From: Okibacterium sp. HSC-33S16
GTDB lineage: Bacteria > Actinomycetota > Actinomycetes > Actinomycetales > Microbacteriaceae
Assembly: GCF_024171565.1 (NCBI RefSeq)
Contig: NZ_JALJZZ010000004.1
Coordinates: 1-64,000, forward strand
Length of the DNA stretch: 64,000 nt
Direction of reading: 5' to 3'
Position numbers and translations under genes: made by a program. Shown here piece by piece: positions 8,713-16,740 of this stretch (position 1 is the first letter of the stretch; every line of letters starts with the position of its first letter). The notes under the pieces were generated by a model that was not told the DNA's origin, ran no database searches, and worked only from the letters and a program-made list of their open reading frames with translations.

Positions 8713-9867
8713 GTGAGTACTGCAGCACCGACCAATTCCCCCCTGCGAGCAGCGCTCGTCGGGACCGGATCCGTCGCCCGACTGCACGCCGAAGCGCTTG
8801 CCCTCCTGCCGCACGTCGAACTCGTCGCGGCCGCCGACCCCCTACCGGGCCGGGCGGCCGAGTTCGCGTCGACCCACAGCATCCCTGCTGCCTTCGAGTC
8901 GCTCGAGGAGCTGCTGACCGCCACCGACGTTGATGTCGTGCACCTTTGCACCCCTCCCGGAGGGCACGCCAAACAGACCCGGTTGGTCTTCGAAGCCGGC
9001 GCCCACGTCATTGTGGAGAAACCGCCGGCGCTGTCACTCGCTGAGGTTGATGAGATGACGGATGCAGCCCGTACGGCAGGCAAATACCTCGCGGTCGTCT
9101 TCCAACAGCGCACCGGAACGGCGGCGACCCACGTCAAGGCGTTGCTCGATTCCGGTGCGCTCGGCCGGCCACTGCTTGCCACCTGCTCCACCCTCTGGTA
9201 CCGGGGAAGCGACTACTACTCCGTACCGTGGCGCGGAAAGTGGGACACCGAGGGCGGCGGGACGACGCTGAGCCACGGCATCCACCAGGTCGACCTGCTT
9301 GCCTATCTCCTGGGTGAGTGGGCCACGGTCAACGGTCAGCTCTGGCGCCTCGCGCGCGATCTTGAAACCGAAGATGCGTCAACCGGAACCATCGTTTTCG
9401 AATCGGGTGCCGTGGCATCCGTTCTCTCCAGTGTTGTGTCGCCACGCGAGGCCAGCGTCATCCGGATCGACACCGAGAACGCCACGATCGAACTGGAACA
9501 CCTGTACGGTCACGGACACGCGAACTGGCGGATCACACCCGCAGCGCACGTCAGTGAAGCGGATGCTGCGGCGTGGGAATTCCCGGATGCCGAGGAACCG
9601 AGTGGTCACGATGCGCTGCTGTTCGAGGTGTATTCCGCGCTGGCACAGGGGGACCCGCTCCCGGCGGTCGCGGCCGAACCGACCCGCGCGCTGGAGATTG
9701 TTGCGGCGCTCTACGCCTCGGCCCGGGAAGGAATCTCGGTGGACCGGAGCCGGGTCGTCGACGAGCCCGCTCTCCGCGGCGGGATGCGGTCCCCGGTCAC
9801 CGACCTGCGCCCCGACGTCCGCCCGGGATTAGACACCACAGCGGACCGAGAAGTGGGCCCGGTGTGA
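8713..9867 (+). CDS. Gfo/Idh/MocA family NAD(P)-dependent oxidoreductase
   Basis: A 384-aa sugar or polyol dehydrogenase-like protein. The N-terminal Rossmann motif is VGTGSVARLHAEAL near residue 18, and the catalytic-region lysine lies in VEKPPALSLAEVDEM near residue 100. The C-terminal half is the usual open beta-sheet substrate domain. GTG start at 8713 has a strong GAGGAGGG site. It overlaps the next gene by four bases (GTGA). The family oxidises or epimerises sugars, inositols and related compounds; the substrate cannot be called here. Confidence 0.85.
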   Translation: MSTAAPTNSPLRAALVGTGSVARLHAEALALLPHVELVAAADPLPGRAAEFASTHSIPAAFESLEELLTATDVDVVHLCTPPGGHAKQTRLVFEAGAHVIVEKPPALSLAEVDEMTDAARTAGKYLAVVFQQRTGTAATHVKALLDSGALGRPLLATCSTLWYRGSDYYSVPWRGKWDTEGGGTTLSHGIHQVDLLAYLLGEWATVNGQLWRLARDLETEDASTGTIVFESGAVASVLSSVVSPREASVIRIDTENATIELEHLYGHGHANWRITPAAHVSEADAAAWEFPDAEEPSGHDALLFEVYSALAQGDPLPAVAAEPTRALEIVAALYASAREGISVDRSRVVDEPALRGGMRSPVTDLRPDVRPGLDTTADREVGPV

Positions 9868-10796
9868 ACGAGATTCTTCGTTTTGATGGTGTGGGCGCAC
9901 GCTCGTTTCGCCTCGGCGAACGTGAACTCGCCCGCTATGTGACCGAGCGCGATGCTCCGGCGCTGGAGTCGCCGCGGCCGTACCTGCACCCGATCTCGAC
10001 GCTCGGTGGCACGGTGGTCAGCGGATACCGACCGGCTGATCACGACTGGCACTGGGGCCTCTCGATGGCGATTGCCAACATCGATGTTCCCGGTGAGGAG
10101 CTGCCGGTCAACCTCTGGGGCGGAGTGACCTATACCGAGCATGGCTACGTGCAGCTCGACAACAATGGTGACCAGGTGCACGAGGGCTGGGGTGAGGGTG
10201 GTGCCGAGAGCGCGGAGAGTGCCGAACGGCTGACCTGGCGGACGGCGTCCGGGCGGGCGTTCCTGCGAGAGTCCCGTACATTCGACGCCCGACGACTGGA
10301 CCTGGACGACGGCAGCCGGCGGAGCGCATGGCGACTCGATGTCACGAGCGAGTGGACCAACCTCGCCGACGGCACGGTGCACTTCGGCAGCCCCACAACC
10401 GCTGGGCGCGACAACGCGGGCTACGGCGGCTGGTTCCTCCGTGCCGCACCCGAGTTCTCGACCGCATCCGTGGTGTCGCCGAGCGGTCCGGTCGACGTCG
10501 ATGCGGCCATGGGGCAGCGGTTCGCCTGGCTAGCACTCGCGACCGACTCCGCAACGGTCGCGCTCGCCGCGGACCCACACAACCCCGTGGCCGAATCACC
10601 CTTCTTCGTTCGCACCGAAACGCCGATGCTCTGCGCGGCTCCGTTCTTCTTCCAGAAATGGCCACTGGACGCTGGCGCCACTGCGCTTTGGCGGTGGAGC
10701 CTGCTCGTCTCCGACGGTCGGCTTGATAGTGCGGCGATTGCCGGGCTTGTCGTTGCCTCCGCGGGATCCACAGAACCGAACGCGACCGGGGTGTGA
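9864..10796 (+). CDS. PmoA-like (DUF6807) protein
   Basis: A 310-aa protein with the features of the PmoA/DUF6807 family: YLHPISTLGG, HDWHWGLSMAIANID, LWGGVTY and FGSPTTAGR followed by GYGGWFLR. The family name derives from annotation and does not imply methane oxidation; members commonly sit beside Gfo/Idh oxidoreductases and sugar genes and their reaction is unknown. No signal peptide or membrane segment is seen. The GTG start overlaps the previous stop, and its own stop overlaps the next start, so the three genes are coupled. Confidence 0.75.
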   Translation: MNEILRFDGVGARSFRLGERELARYVTERDAPALESPRPYLHPISTLGGTVVSGYRPADHDWHWGLSMAIANIDVPGEELPVNLWGGVTYTEHGYVQLDNNGDQVHEGWGEGGAESAESAERLTWRTASGRAFLRESRTFDARRLDLDDGSRRSAWRLDVTSEWTNLADGTVHFGSPTTAGRDNAGYGGWFLRAAPEFSTASVVSPSGPVDVDAAMGQRFAWLALATDSATVALAADPHNPVAESPFFVRTETPMLCAAPFFFQKWPLDAGATALWRWSLLVSDGRLDSAAIAGLVVASAGSTEPNATGV

Positions 10797-11719
10797 GCGC
10801 ACCGATCTTTGGCGACCCGGTCTTCGACGGTGCGACAGATCCGTCGGTGATCCGCAACGAGGCCACCCGCGAGTACTGGATGTTCTACACCCAACGCCGG
10901 ACATCAGCGGTTGAGCCGGGTGTTGCCTGGGTGCACGGCAGCCGGATCGGTATTGCCGTGTCGGCCGACGCCGGCGCGACCTGGCGATACCGCGGTGTTG
11001 TCGACGGGCTCGACCCGGCCGATGCGCCCGGCCCGAACACCCACTGGGCACCCGAGGTGATCCGCGACGGCGATCGTTACCGGATGTACCTCACCTGGAT
11101 CGCCGGTATTCCCACCGAGTGGGACGGGCACCGGCGGTCGATCGTCGAATTTGAGAGCACCGACCTGGAGAACTGGACCCGCATCCGCGCGATCCCGCTG
11201 AGTTCAAACCGGGTGATTGACGCCGCCATCGCCCGCACCGGCGACGGCCGATTCCGGCTCTGGTACAAGGACGAGGCCGACGACTCCACCACCTGGGCAG
11301 CGGTGGGTGACGACCTCAGCGACTGGCGCGTCGAGGGACAGGCAATCGGCGGAGCTCCGCACGAGGGACCGAACGTCTTCGAGCTGGGCGGCTGGTTCTG
11401 GATGCTGACCGACGAGTGGCGCGGCCAACGCGTTCACCGTTCGGCTGATGGACTGAGCTGGCAGCGACAGGGGCTAATTCTCGACGCAGCGGGCAGGCAT
11501 CCGCTCGATCATCAGGTCGGCCGGCACGCCGACGTTGTGAATCGAGGGAACGATGCGGTGGTGTTTTATTTCACACATCCGCATTGGGATGGAAGCGAAA
11601 TAGCGGATGCCACGGGGCACGACGCGAGGATCAGCGTCGTCTCGGTCGCGAGGGTCTGGGTCGACGCTGACGAGCTGCGCTGCGACCGCAACCCTGAACT
11701 TCCGCTGCTCTTGCCGTAG
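10793..11719 (+). CDS. Five-bladed beta-propeller glycosidase-like protein (GH43/GH117-type fold)
   Basis: A 308-aa cytosolic protein with repeated propeller-blade sequences. DPSVIRNEATREYWMFYTQ near residue 18, HWAPEVIRDGDRYRMYLTW near 85, VIDAAI in the middle and HEGPNVFELGGWFWMLTDEW near 190 resemble the Asp and Glu positions of GH43-type enzymes. A glycosidase role is likely, but exact family and substrate are uncertain. GTG start overlaps the PmoA-like gene stop. It is the last gene of the LacI-linked cluster, which converges on a CE7 esterase gene. Confidence 0.65.
   Translation: MSAPIFGDPVFDGATDPSVIRNEATREYWMFYTQRRTSAVEPGVAWVHGSRIGIAVSADAGATWRYRGVVDGLDPADAPGPNTHWAPEVIRDGDRYRMYLTWIAGIPTEWDGHRRSIVEFESTDLENWTRIRAIPLSSNRVIDAAIARTGDGRFRLWYKDEADDSTTWAAVGDDLSDWRVEGQAIGGAPHEGPNVFELGGWFWMLTDEWRGQRVHRSADGLSWQRQGLILDAAGRHPLDHQVGRHADVVNRGNDAVVFYFTHPHWDGSEIADATGHDARISVVSVARVWVDADELRCDRNPELPLLLP
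11604..11615 (+). repeat. Dispersed motif CGGATGCCACGG (one of many copies)
   Basis: Exact 12-mers: 11604-11615, 26553-26564 and 40491-40502 (plus), 9410-9421 and 19077-19088 (minus). Ten-base copies CGGATGCCAC also at 1970, 22950, 45257, 54647 (plus) and 58235-58244 (minus). The eight-base core CGGATGCC occurs about 30 times on both strands. Copies fall in different reading frames and between genes. See the finding on this motif. Confidence 0.8.
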
Positions 11720-11731
11720 CTCGCGCTGGGA

Positions 11732-12715
11732 CTAGCGTCCGAGGACCCGACGGAAGAACGCGAGGTGCTCGGCATCCTGGAATGGACCGCCGTTCTCGTG
11801 GCCGTTGTACGGATAGACCACCATCTCCTTGTCACCCGCGTACGCGTTGAATGCCGCGTACACCGTCGATGGCGGGCAAATGTCGTCGAGCAAGCCGACC
11901 GAGAACAGGGCTGGCAATGTGGCGCGTGCCGCGAAGTTGACGCCGTCAAAGTAGGACAGCGTCTCGAATGCACGCTCCTCGGAGTGTCGACGGGTGCGGA
12001 AGTAGCTCACGAGCTCGGAGTACGGTGCCGTGTTCACCAGTTCGGTGGCGCGGCGCACATGCGACAGGAATGGCACGTCAACGATGGCTGCGATTGGGGT
12101 GTGGCCGACCACGGTGGGGGACAGCGCCGCCGCTGCGAGACAGATCGCTCCACCCTGGCTGCCACCGGACAGGATCACCCGGCTCGGGTCGACAGCGGGG
12201 TGAGCCTCGACTGCCTCAACGGCGCGAACGGCATCGGTGAACAGGCGGCGGTAGTAGTAATCAGAGGGATTCTCGATGCCCATGGTGAGGAAGCCGCCGA
12301 CGTGCGGGCCGCCGACACCCGGGTCCGGTGTCTCGCCGGTGCGATGACCGGCGCCCTGGCCCCGGAGATCCATCACGAAGTGCGCGATACCGGCGGACGG
12401 AATTCCGGTCCATTCGCTGAGCAAACCGCGACCGCCCCCGTAGCCGATGTAGCTCACGACGGCCGGAAGTGCCTCGGTCGCGTGGCGTGGCCGCAGCATC
12501 CAGCCCTTGATCGGGTGGCCGCCGAACCCGGCGAAAGTCACGTCCTCGGTGATCAGCTCGGTATAGCCAACGTCGACCTCGTCCCACTGAGTGTTGAGGT
12601 CGAACTCCCGTGCTTCGGCGAGGGTATCGGCCCAGAACGTATCAAAATCGCTCGGCTCCACACAGGCGGGGTTGTAGCGTTCAAGCTCGGCGAGCGGCAG
12701 ATCAAAGTGCGGCAT
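11732..12715 (-). CDS. Acetylxylan esterase / cephalosporin-C deacetylase family (CE7)
   Basis: A 327-aa alpha/beta-hydrolase. The CE7 hallmarks are present: RGQG at 118-121, nucleophile Ser186 in GGSQGG, the acid in LDDICPPST, and the catalytic His in NGHENGG. YYYRRLFTDAVRAVE is also typical. It has no signal peptide, so it should remove acetyl groups from imported xylo-oligosaccharides in the cytosol. The next gene upstream, divergent, is a sugar-binding protein (168-base gap). I chose the ATG at 12715; an in-frame ATG at 12757 adds 14 residues not typical of the family. Confidence 0.85.
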   Translation of the reverse strand: MPHFDLPLAELERYNPACVEPSDFDTFWADTLAEAREFDLNTQWDEVDVGYTELITEDVTFAGFGGHPIKGWMLRPRHATEALPAVVSYIGYGGGRGLLSEWTGIPSAGIAHFVMDLRGQGAGHRTGETPDPGVGGPHVGGFLTMGIENPSDYYYRRLFTDAVRAVEAVEAHPAVDPSRVILSGGSQGGAICLAAAALSPTVVGHTPIAAIVDVPFLSHVRRATELVNTAPYSELVSYFRTRRHSEERAFETLSYFDGVNFAARATLPALFSVGLLDDICPPSTVYAAFNAYAGDKEMVVYPYNGHENGGPFQDAEHLAFFRRVLGR

Positions 12716-12783
12716 CGGGGTAGCGTAGCAGTGCACTCTGCATCGTTGTAATTCCATCGTGCGACGTGTGTGTCCGGTCTCAG

Positions 12784-12829
12784 TTGACGATTGGATCGAT
12801 TCAACCTATAGTGACGGATAGCGCTTTCC
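12784..12829 (+). promoter_or_regulatory. Sigma-70-like promoter with an embedded palindromic operator
   Basis: TTGACG (12784-12789) and TATAGT (12807-12812) are separated by 17 bases. The spacer contains TTGGATCGATTCAA (12791-12804), nearly a perfect palindrome, so a bound repressor would block polymerase. A second site, AGCGCTTTCCC (12819-12829), follows. The ATCGATTCA core recurs at 19171 and, in palindromic form, at 41191. Confidence 0.65.
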
Positions 12830-12883
12830 CGAGCGCTCATCCCCCTAGCTCGGAATACAACGACGTTATCCAGGAGGACAACG

Positions 12884-14170
12884 ATGTTCCACAAACGCAC
12901 TCGGAGTACTCGACTCGCGGTCACAGCAATCACCGCCGTCGCAGCCCTCGCCCTTACTGGATGCGCAGCATCCGGCGGCGACGCTGGCAAGAGCGATTCC
13001 AACGAAAAGGTCACCCTCAACTTCACCTGGTGGGGCAATGACGACCGCGCCACCAAATACAACGACGCCATCGCGCTGTTCGAAGAAGAAAACCCGAACA
13101 TCTCCATTAACGGAACGTTCACCGACTACCCGTCCTACTGGGAGAAGCGCACCACCGAAGGGGCCGGCGGTGGACTGCCCGACGTCATGCAGTTCGACTA
13201 CTCCTACCTTCGTGAGTACGGCGAGCGTGGCCTCCTGCTCGACCTGACCGACACCGACATCGACACCTCGGGCATCGAAAAGTCGGTTCTGCAGACCGGT
13301 CAGCTCGACGGCCAGACGTTCGCTCTGGCAACCGGAACCAACTCCTGGGCGCTGTTCCAGAACGTTGACCTGCTCACGAGCGTCGGCGCCGAAGAGTACG
13401 CCGGCGGTACCGACTGGGCCGACTACGACAGCTTCATCGCCGACGTGACCGCGAAGGGCAACGGCACGGTCTACGGCGGCACCGACTACACCCAGCGCAT
13501 CCAGATGTTCGAGCTCTGGCTGCGCCAGCAGGGCAAGGATCTCTTCACCGAAGACGGCGAGATCAACTTCACCGAGAAGGAACTGACGAAGTTCTGGGAG
13601 TCGGGCGCCGACATTCGCGACGGCGCGGGCATCCCGCAGCAGCGCCTCGAGGAGCTCAACCCGATGTCCGGACTCGGCGCGGGCGAAGCTGCAAGCGAGA
13701 CCAGCTGGGACAACTTCCTGGCCGGCTACCTCGGTGACTCGGGCGCAACAAGCATCTCGATGGTTGCACCCCCCACCTCCGACGACTCGGTGAAGGACCT
13801 GTACCTCAAGCCGGCTCTGCAGATGGCAGCCTCCGCCTCGACGAAGCACCCCGACGCAGCGGCAACATTTATCGACTTCATGATCAACAACGAAGAAGTC
13901 GGAGCCATCTTTGGCGCGAGCCGTGGAATCCCCGCATCCGAGACCCAGCGTGAAGGCGCTGGCCTCGAGGGTGCAGATGCTCAGGTTTCCGAGTACGAGG
14001 ACACCATCGCCGACCGTATCGGTGACGCTCCTCCGGTTCCGGTCATTGGCTACGGAGCTATCGAGCAGGACTTCTGGGACCTCGGCAAGTCGATTGGTCT
14101 CGGAGCGGTCACCGTTGAAGACGCTGTGAAGCAGTTCTTCGACGAGACCAGCATCACCCTCGGAAACTAG
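12884..14170 (+). CDS. Carbohydrate ABC transporter substrate-binding lipoprotein (CUT1)
   Basis: A 428-aa family 1 extracellular solute-binding protein. The signal has basic residues, a hydrophobic core and a lipobox at Cys27 (LALTGC), followed by an acidic, Ser/Gly linker. FTWWGNDDRATKYNDAI and LPDVMQFDYSYLREY fit MalE-like proteins. A strong CAGGAGGACAACG site precedes the ATG. It heads an operon with two permeases and a YesL-like protein, between CE7 esterase and GH35/GH42 genes, so a galactose- or xylose-containing oligosaccharide is a reasonable substrate guess. Confidence 0.88.
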   Translation: MFHKRTRSTRLAVTAITAVAALALTGCAASGGDAGKSDSNEKVTLNFTWWGNDDRATKYNDAIALFEEENPNISINGTFTDYPSYWEKRTTEGAGGGLPDVMQFDYSYLREYGERGLLLDLTDTDIDTSGIEKSVLQTGQLDGQTFALATGTNSWALFQNVDLLTSVGAEEYAGGTDWADYDSFIADVTAKGNGTVYGGTDYTQRIQMFELWLRQQGKDLFTEDGEINFTEKELTKFWESGADIRDGAGIPQQRLEELNPMSGLGAGEAASETSWDNFLAGYLGDSGATSISMVAPPTSDDSVKDLYLKPALQMAASASTKHPDAAATFIDFMINNEEVGAIFGASRGIPASETQREGAGLEGADAQVSEYEDTIADRIGDAPPVPVIGYGAIEQDFWDLGKSIGLGAVTVEDAVKQFFDETSITLGN

Positions 14171-14178
14171 AACCACTC

Positions 14179-15180
14179 ATGATCACGGAGCCGGCCACCA
14201 TGCCAGACACGAACGGGATCGCCGTCTCCGGCGCTCGCCCGGCGGGAGACACCCGCCGGGCGGCAGCGCCGGGTACCCCGGCGAAACGCAGGAACAAGGT
14301 CTCCCGCGACAACCTCGCCGGATACCTGTTCCTTTCGCCATGGCTGGTCGGCTTCGTTGTCCTCACGCTCGGCCCCATGCTCGTGTCGCTGTACCTGTCG
14401 TTCACGAGCTACAACCTCTTCACCGCACCGCAGTGGATCGGTTTCGACAACTTCACACGGATGGCCCAGGACGATAAGTTCTGGCAGTCCGTTCGTATCA
14501 CCCTGATCTACGTGCTCATCGGCACCCCGATCAAACTGGCGGCCGCACTCGGCGTCGCCATGCTGCTGAACTACCGCAGCAAGGGCTCCGGTTTCTTCCG
14601 CTCGGCCTTCTACGCTCCGAGCCTCATCGGCGCGAGCGTCAGCGTCGCCATTGTCTGGCGCGCCATGTTCTCCACCGACGGCCCGGTCGACGGGGCGCTC
14701 AACATCTTCGGCATCGACATCGGTGGCTGGGTCGGGATCCCGTCGATGATCCTGCCCATGATGATCCTGCTCGCGGTCTGGCAGTTCGGTGCCCCGATGG
14801 TCATCTTCCTCGCCGGTCTCAAGGGTGTTCCGCCGGAACTCTACGAAGCCGCATCGATGGACGGTGCCGGCGCCTGGCGCCGCTTCGTGAGTGTGACCCT
14901 GCCGATGCTCTCACCGGTCATCTTCTTCAACCTGCTCCTCGAGATGATCAACGCGTTCCAGGTCTTCGCCTCTGCATACATCATCGGATCGGGAACCGGT
15001 GGACCGGCAGGGGCCACCAACTTCTACACCGTCTACCTCTACACCCGCGCGTTCACCAACAACCAGATGGGTTATGCCTCTGCCATGGCCTGGGTACTGC
15101 TGCTCGCCGTCGGAGTGATCGCCTTCTTCCTGTTCCGTTCGTCCAAGGGATGGGTCACATACGCAGGAGACACAAAATGA
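14179..15180 (+). CDS. Carbohydrate ABC transporter permease (CUT1, MalF type)
   Basis: A 333-aa membrane permease with six predicted segments. The EAA loop is PELYEAASMDGAGAWRRF. An internal ATG at 14200 has a better ribosome site (GGAG nine bases upstream), so the true start may be seven codons later. It forms the channel with the next gene, whose ATG overlaps its stop. Confidence 0.87.
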   Translation: MITEPATMPDTNGIAVSGARPAGDTRRAAAPGTPAKRRNKVSRDNLAGYLFLSPWLVGFVVLTLGPMLVSLYLSFTSYNLFTAPQWIGFDNFTRMAQDDKFWQSVRITLIYVLIGTPIKLAAALGVAMLLNYRSKGSGFFRSAFYAPSLIGASVSVAIVWRAMFSTDGPVDGALNIFGIDIGGWVGIPSMILPMMILLAVWQFGAPMVIFLAGLKGVPPELYEAASMDGAGAWRRFVSVTLPMLSPVIFFNLLLEMINAFQVFASAYIIGSGTGGPAGATNFYTVYLYTRAFTNNQMGYASAMAWVLLLAVGVIAFFLFRSSKGWVTYAGDTK

Positions 15181-16079
15181 CCGCAACAGAACTTCCGGTT
15201 GCAACACCTCCAGCCGTTCCGGTTGCACGGCGTCGTCGCAGCCCGCGCAAGACCGGTGCGACGATCGTGTGGATCGTGGCCATGGTGCTGCTCGTTGCTC
15301 TCGTGCTCTACCCGCTGGTGTGGATGCTTTCGGCATCGTTCAAACCGAACGTGGAGTTCGGCGGCAACAACAACTTCTTCCCCGAGAACCCAACGATCAA
15401 CAACTACCTCAAGGTGCTCGAGGGCATCGCAGGTATCCCGCTCTGGAAGTTCTTCTGGAACTCGCTGCTGCTCGGCCTCGGCGCGGTCGTGGGAACCGTC
15501 ATCTCGTCATCGATGGCCGCGTACGCCTTCGGCCGGATTGAGTTCAAGGGACGCCCGGTCTACTTCGCCATCATGATCGGTACGCTCCTGCTGCCGTTCC
15601 ACGTGCTGATCATCCCGCAGTACATGATCTTCCGGAACCTCGGCATGATCGACACCTTCTGGCCGCTGCTGGTTGGCAAGTTCCTCGCCACCGAAGCCTT
15701 CTTTGTTTTCCTCATGGTGCAGTTCATCCGCAACCTGCCCCGGGAACTCGACGAAGCAGCCCGCATCGACGGAGCAGGACACCCGAGGATCTTCTTCTCG
15801 ATCACCCTGCCGCTCATCAAACCGGCGATCATCACGTCGTCCATTTTCGCGTTCATCTGGAGCTGGAACGACTTCCTCGGCCCGCTGCTCTATCTGAACT
15901 CACCGGAAAAGTACCCACTGCCCCTGGCGCTCCGGATCTACAACGACCAAACCAGTACCTCGGACTATGGAGCAACCATTGCCATCTCGGTCCTGGCCCT
16001 GCTGCCGGTGATGCTCTTCTTCATCATCTTCCAGCGGTTCCTCGTCGACGGTGTCGCGACGCAGGGGCTCAAGGGATAA
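15177..16079 (+). CDS. Carbohydrate ABC transporter permease (CUT1, MalG type)
   Basis: A 300-aa permease. A short basic N-terminus (ARRRRSPRKTG) precedes six hydrophobic segments; the EAA loop is RELDEAARIDGAGHPRIF. The ATG overlaps the previous stop (ATGA). It is the second channel subunit of this importer. No ATPase gene is associated. Confidence 0.88.
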   Translation: MTATELPVATPPAVPVARRRRSPRKTGATIVWIVAMVLLVALVLYPLVWMLSASFKPNVEFGGNNNFFPENPTINNYLKVLEGIAGIPLWKFFWNSLLLGLGAVVGTVISSSMAAYAFGRIEFKGRPVYFAIMIGTLLLPFHVLIIPQYMIFRNLGMIDTFWPLLVGKFLATEAFFVFLMVQFIRNLPRELDEAARIDGAGHPRIFFSITLPLIKPAIITSSIFAFIWSWNDFLGPLLYLNSPEKYPLPLALRIYNDQTSTSDYGATIAISVLALLPVMLFFIIFQRFLVDGVATQGLKG

Positions 16080-16086
16080 TCAGTTC

Positions 16087-16740
16087 ATGTCGAGACGATC
16101 AGCGGATGTCGCGGCCCGCGCCGCGCGAGCAGACGGGTCCGCTGCCCGATGGCCAGGAGCGGCCGGTGCGTTCGCGCTCTTCGGTGAGGTGCTGTGGGTC
16201 GGCGTCCTCGTCACCGTCTCGGGAATCTTCGTACTGACCCTCCCGGCAGCGTTGGCTGCGGGAAGCGGACACCTGCGGCGATATCTCGCCGCGGAGGAGG
16301 CATCCGTTCGAATCTTCTTCCGTGACCTGAAGAAGGCGTTCGTCGGCTCCCTGGCGATCGGTGCGATCGCCGTTGCGGCGGTGCTGCTGTTGACCCTCGA
16401 CCTGGCCCTCTCGCTCAGCGGACTGCTGCCGGGAAGCCAGCTGGTCTTCATCGCCGGGCTGATTGGGCTCGTCCTGGTCGGGCTCGTGCTCGTTCGCTCG
16501 GCCGCGCTGTGGCGAGCAGAGGCGGGCTGGCCGACCGCTCTGCGCGAAACGTTGCCGTCGCTCGGCGCAGATCTCGTTGGCGCGCTGTATCTCGTCGTCG
16601 CGCTGGGGCTCGCCGTTCTGTTGACCTGGCAACTCGCGCCGCTCGTGATCGCCGGGGTGGGCTGCCTGGTCTTCGCCTCGGTCGTCGTTCTCGAACGCAA
16701 GCGCGCACGTGATGAGGCGCGCGCCGCGCTCGATGTCTAG
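16087..16740 (+). CDS. YesL-like (DUF624) membrane protein
   Basis: A 217-aa protein with about five hydrophobic segments. The N-terminal half has FALFGEVLWVGVLVTVSGIFVLTLPAALAAG in outline, then RIFFRDLKKAF, which resembles DUF624/YesL proteins found next to CUT1 oligosaccharide transporters. Its role is unknown; an accessory to the transporter is usually assumed. It starts seven bases after the permease stop, so it belongs to the same operon. Its stop overlaps the stop of the convergent GH35 gene. Confidence 0.6.
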   Translation: MSRRSADVAARAARADGSAARWPGAAGAFALFGEVLWVGVLVTVSGIFVLTLPAALAAGSGHLRRYLAAEEASVRIFFRDLKKAFVGSLAIGAIAVAAVLLLTLDLALSLSGLLPGSQLVFIAGLIGLVLVGLVLVRSAALWRAEAGWPTALRETLPSLGADLVGALYLVVALGLAVLLTWQLAPLVIAGVGCLVFASVVVLERKRARDEARAALDV

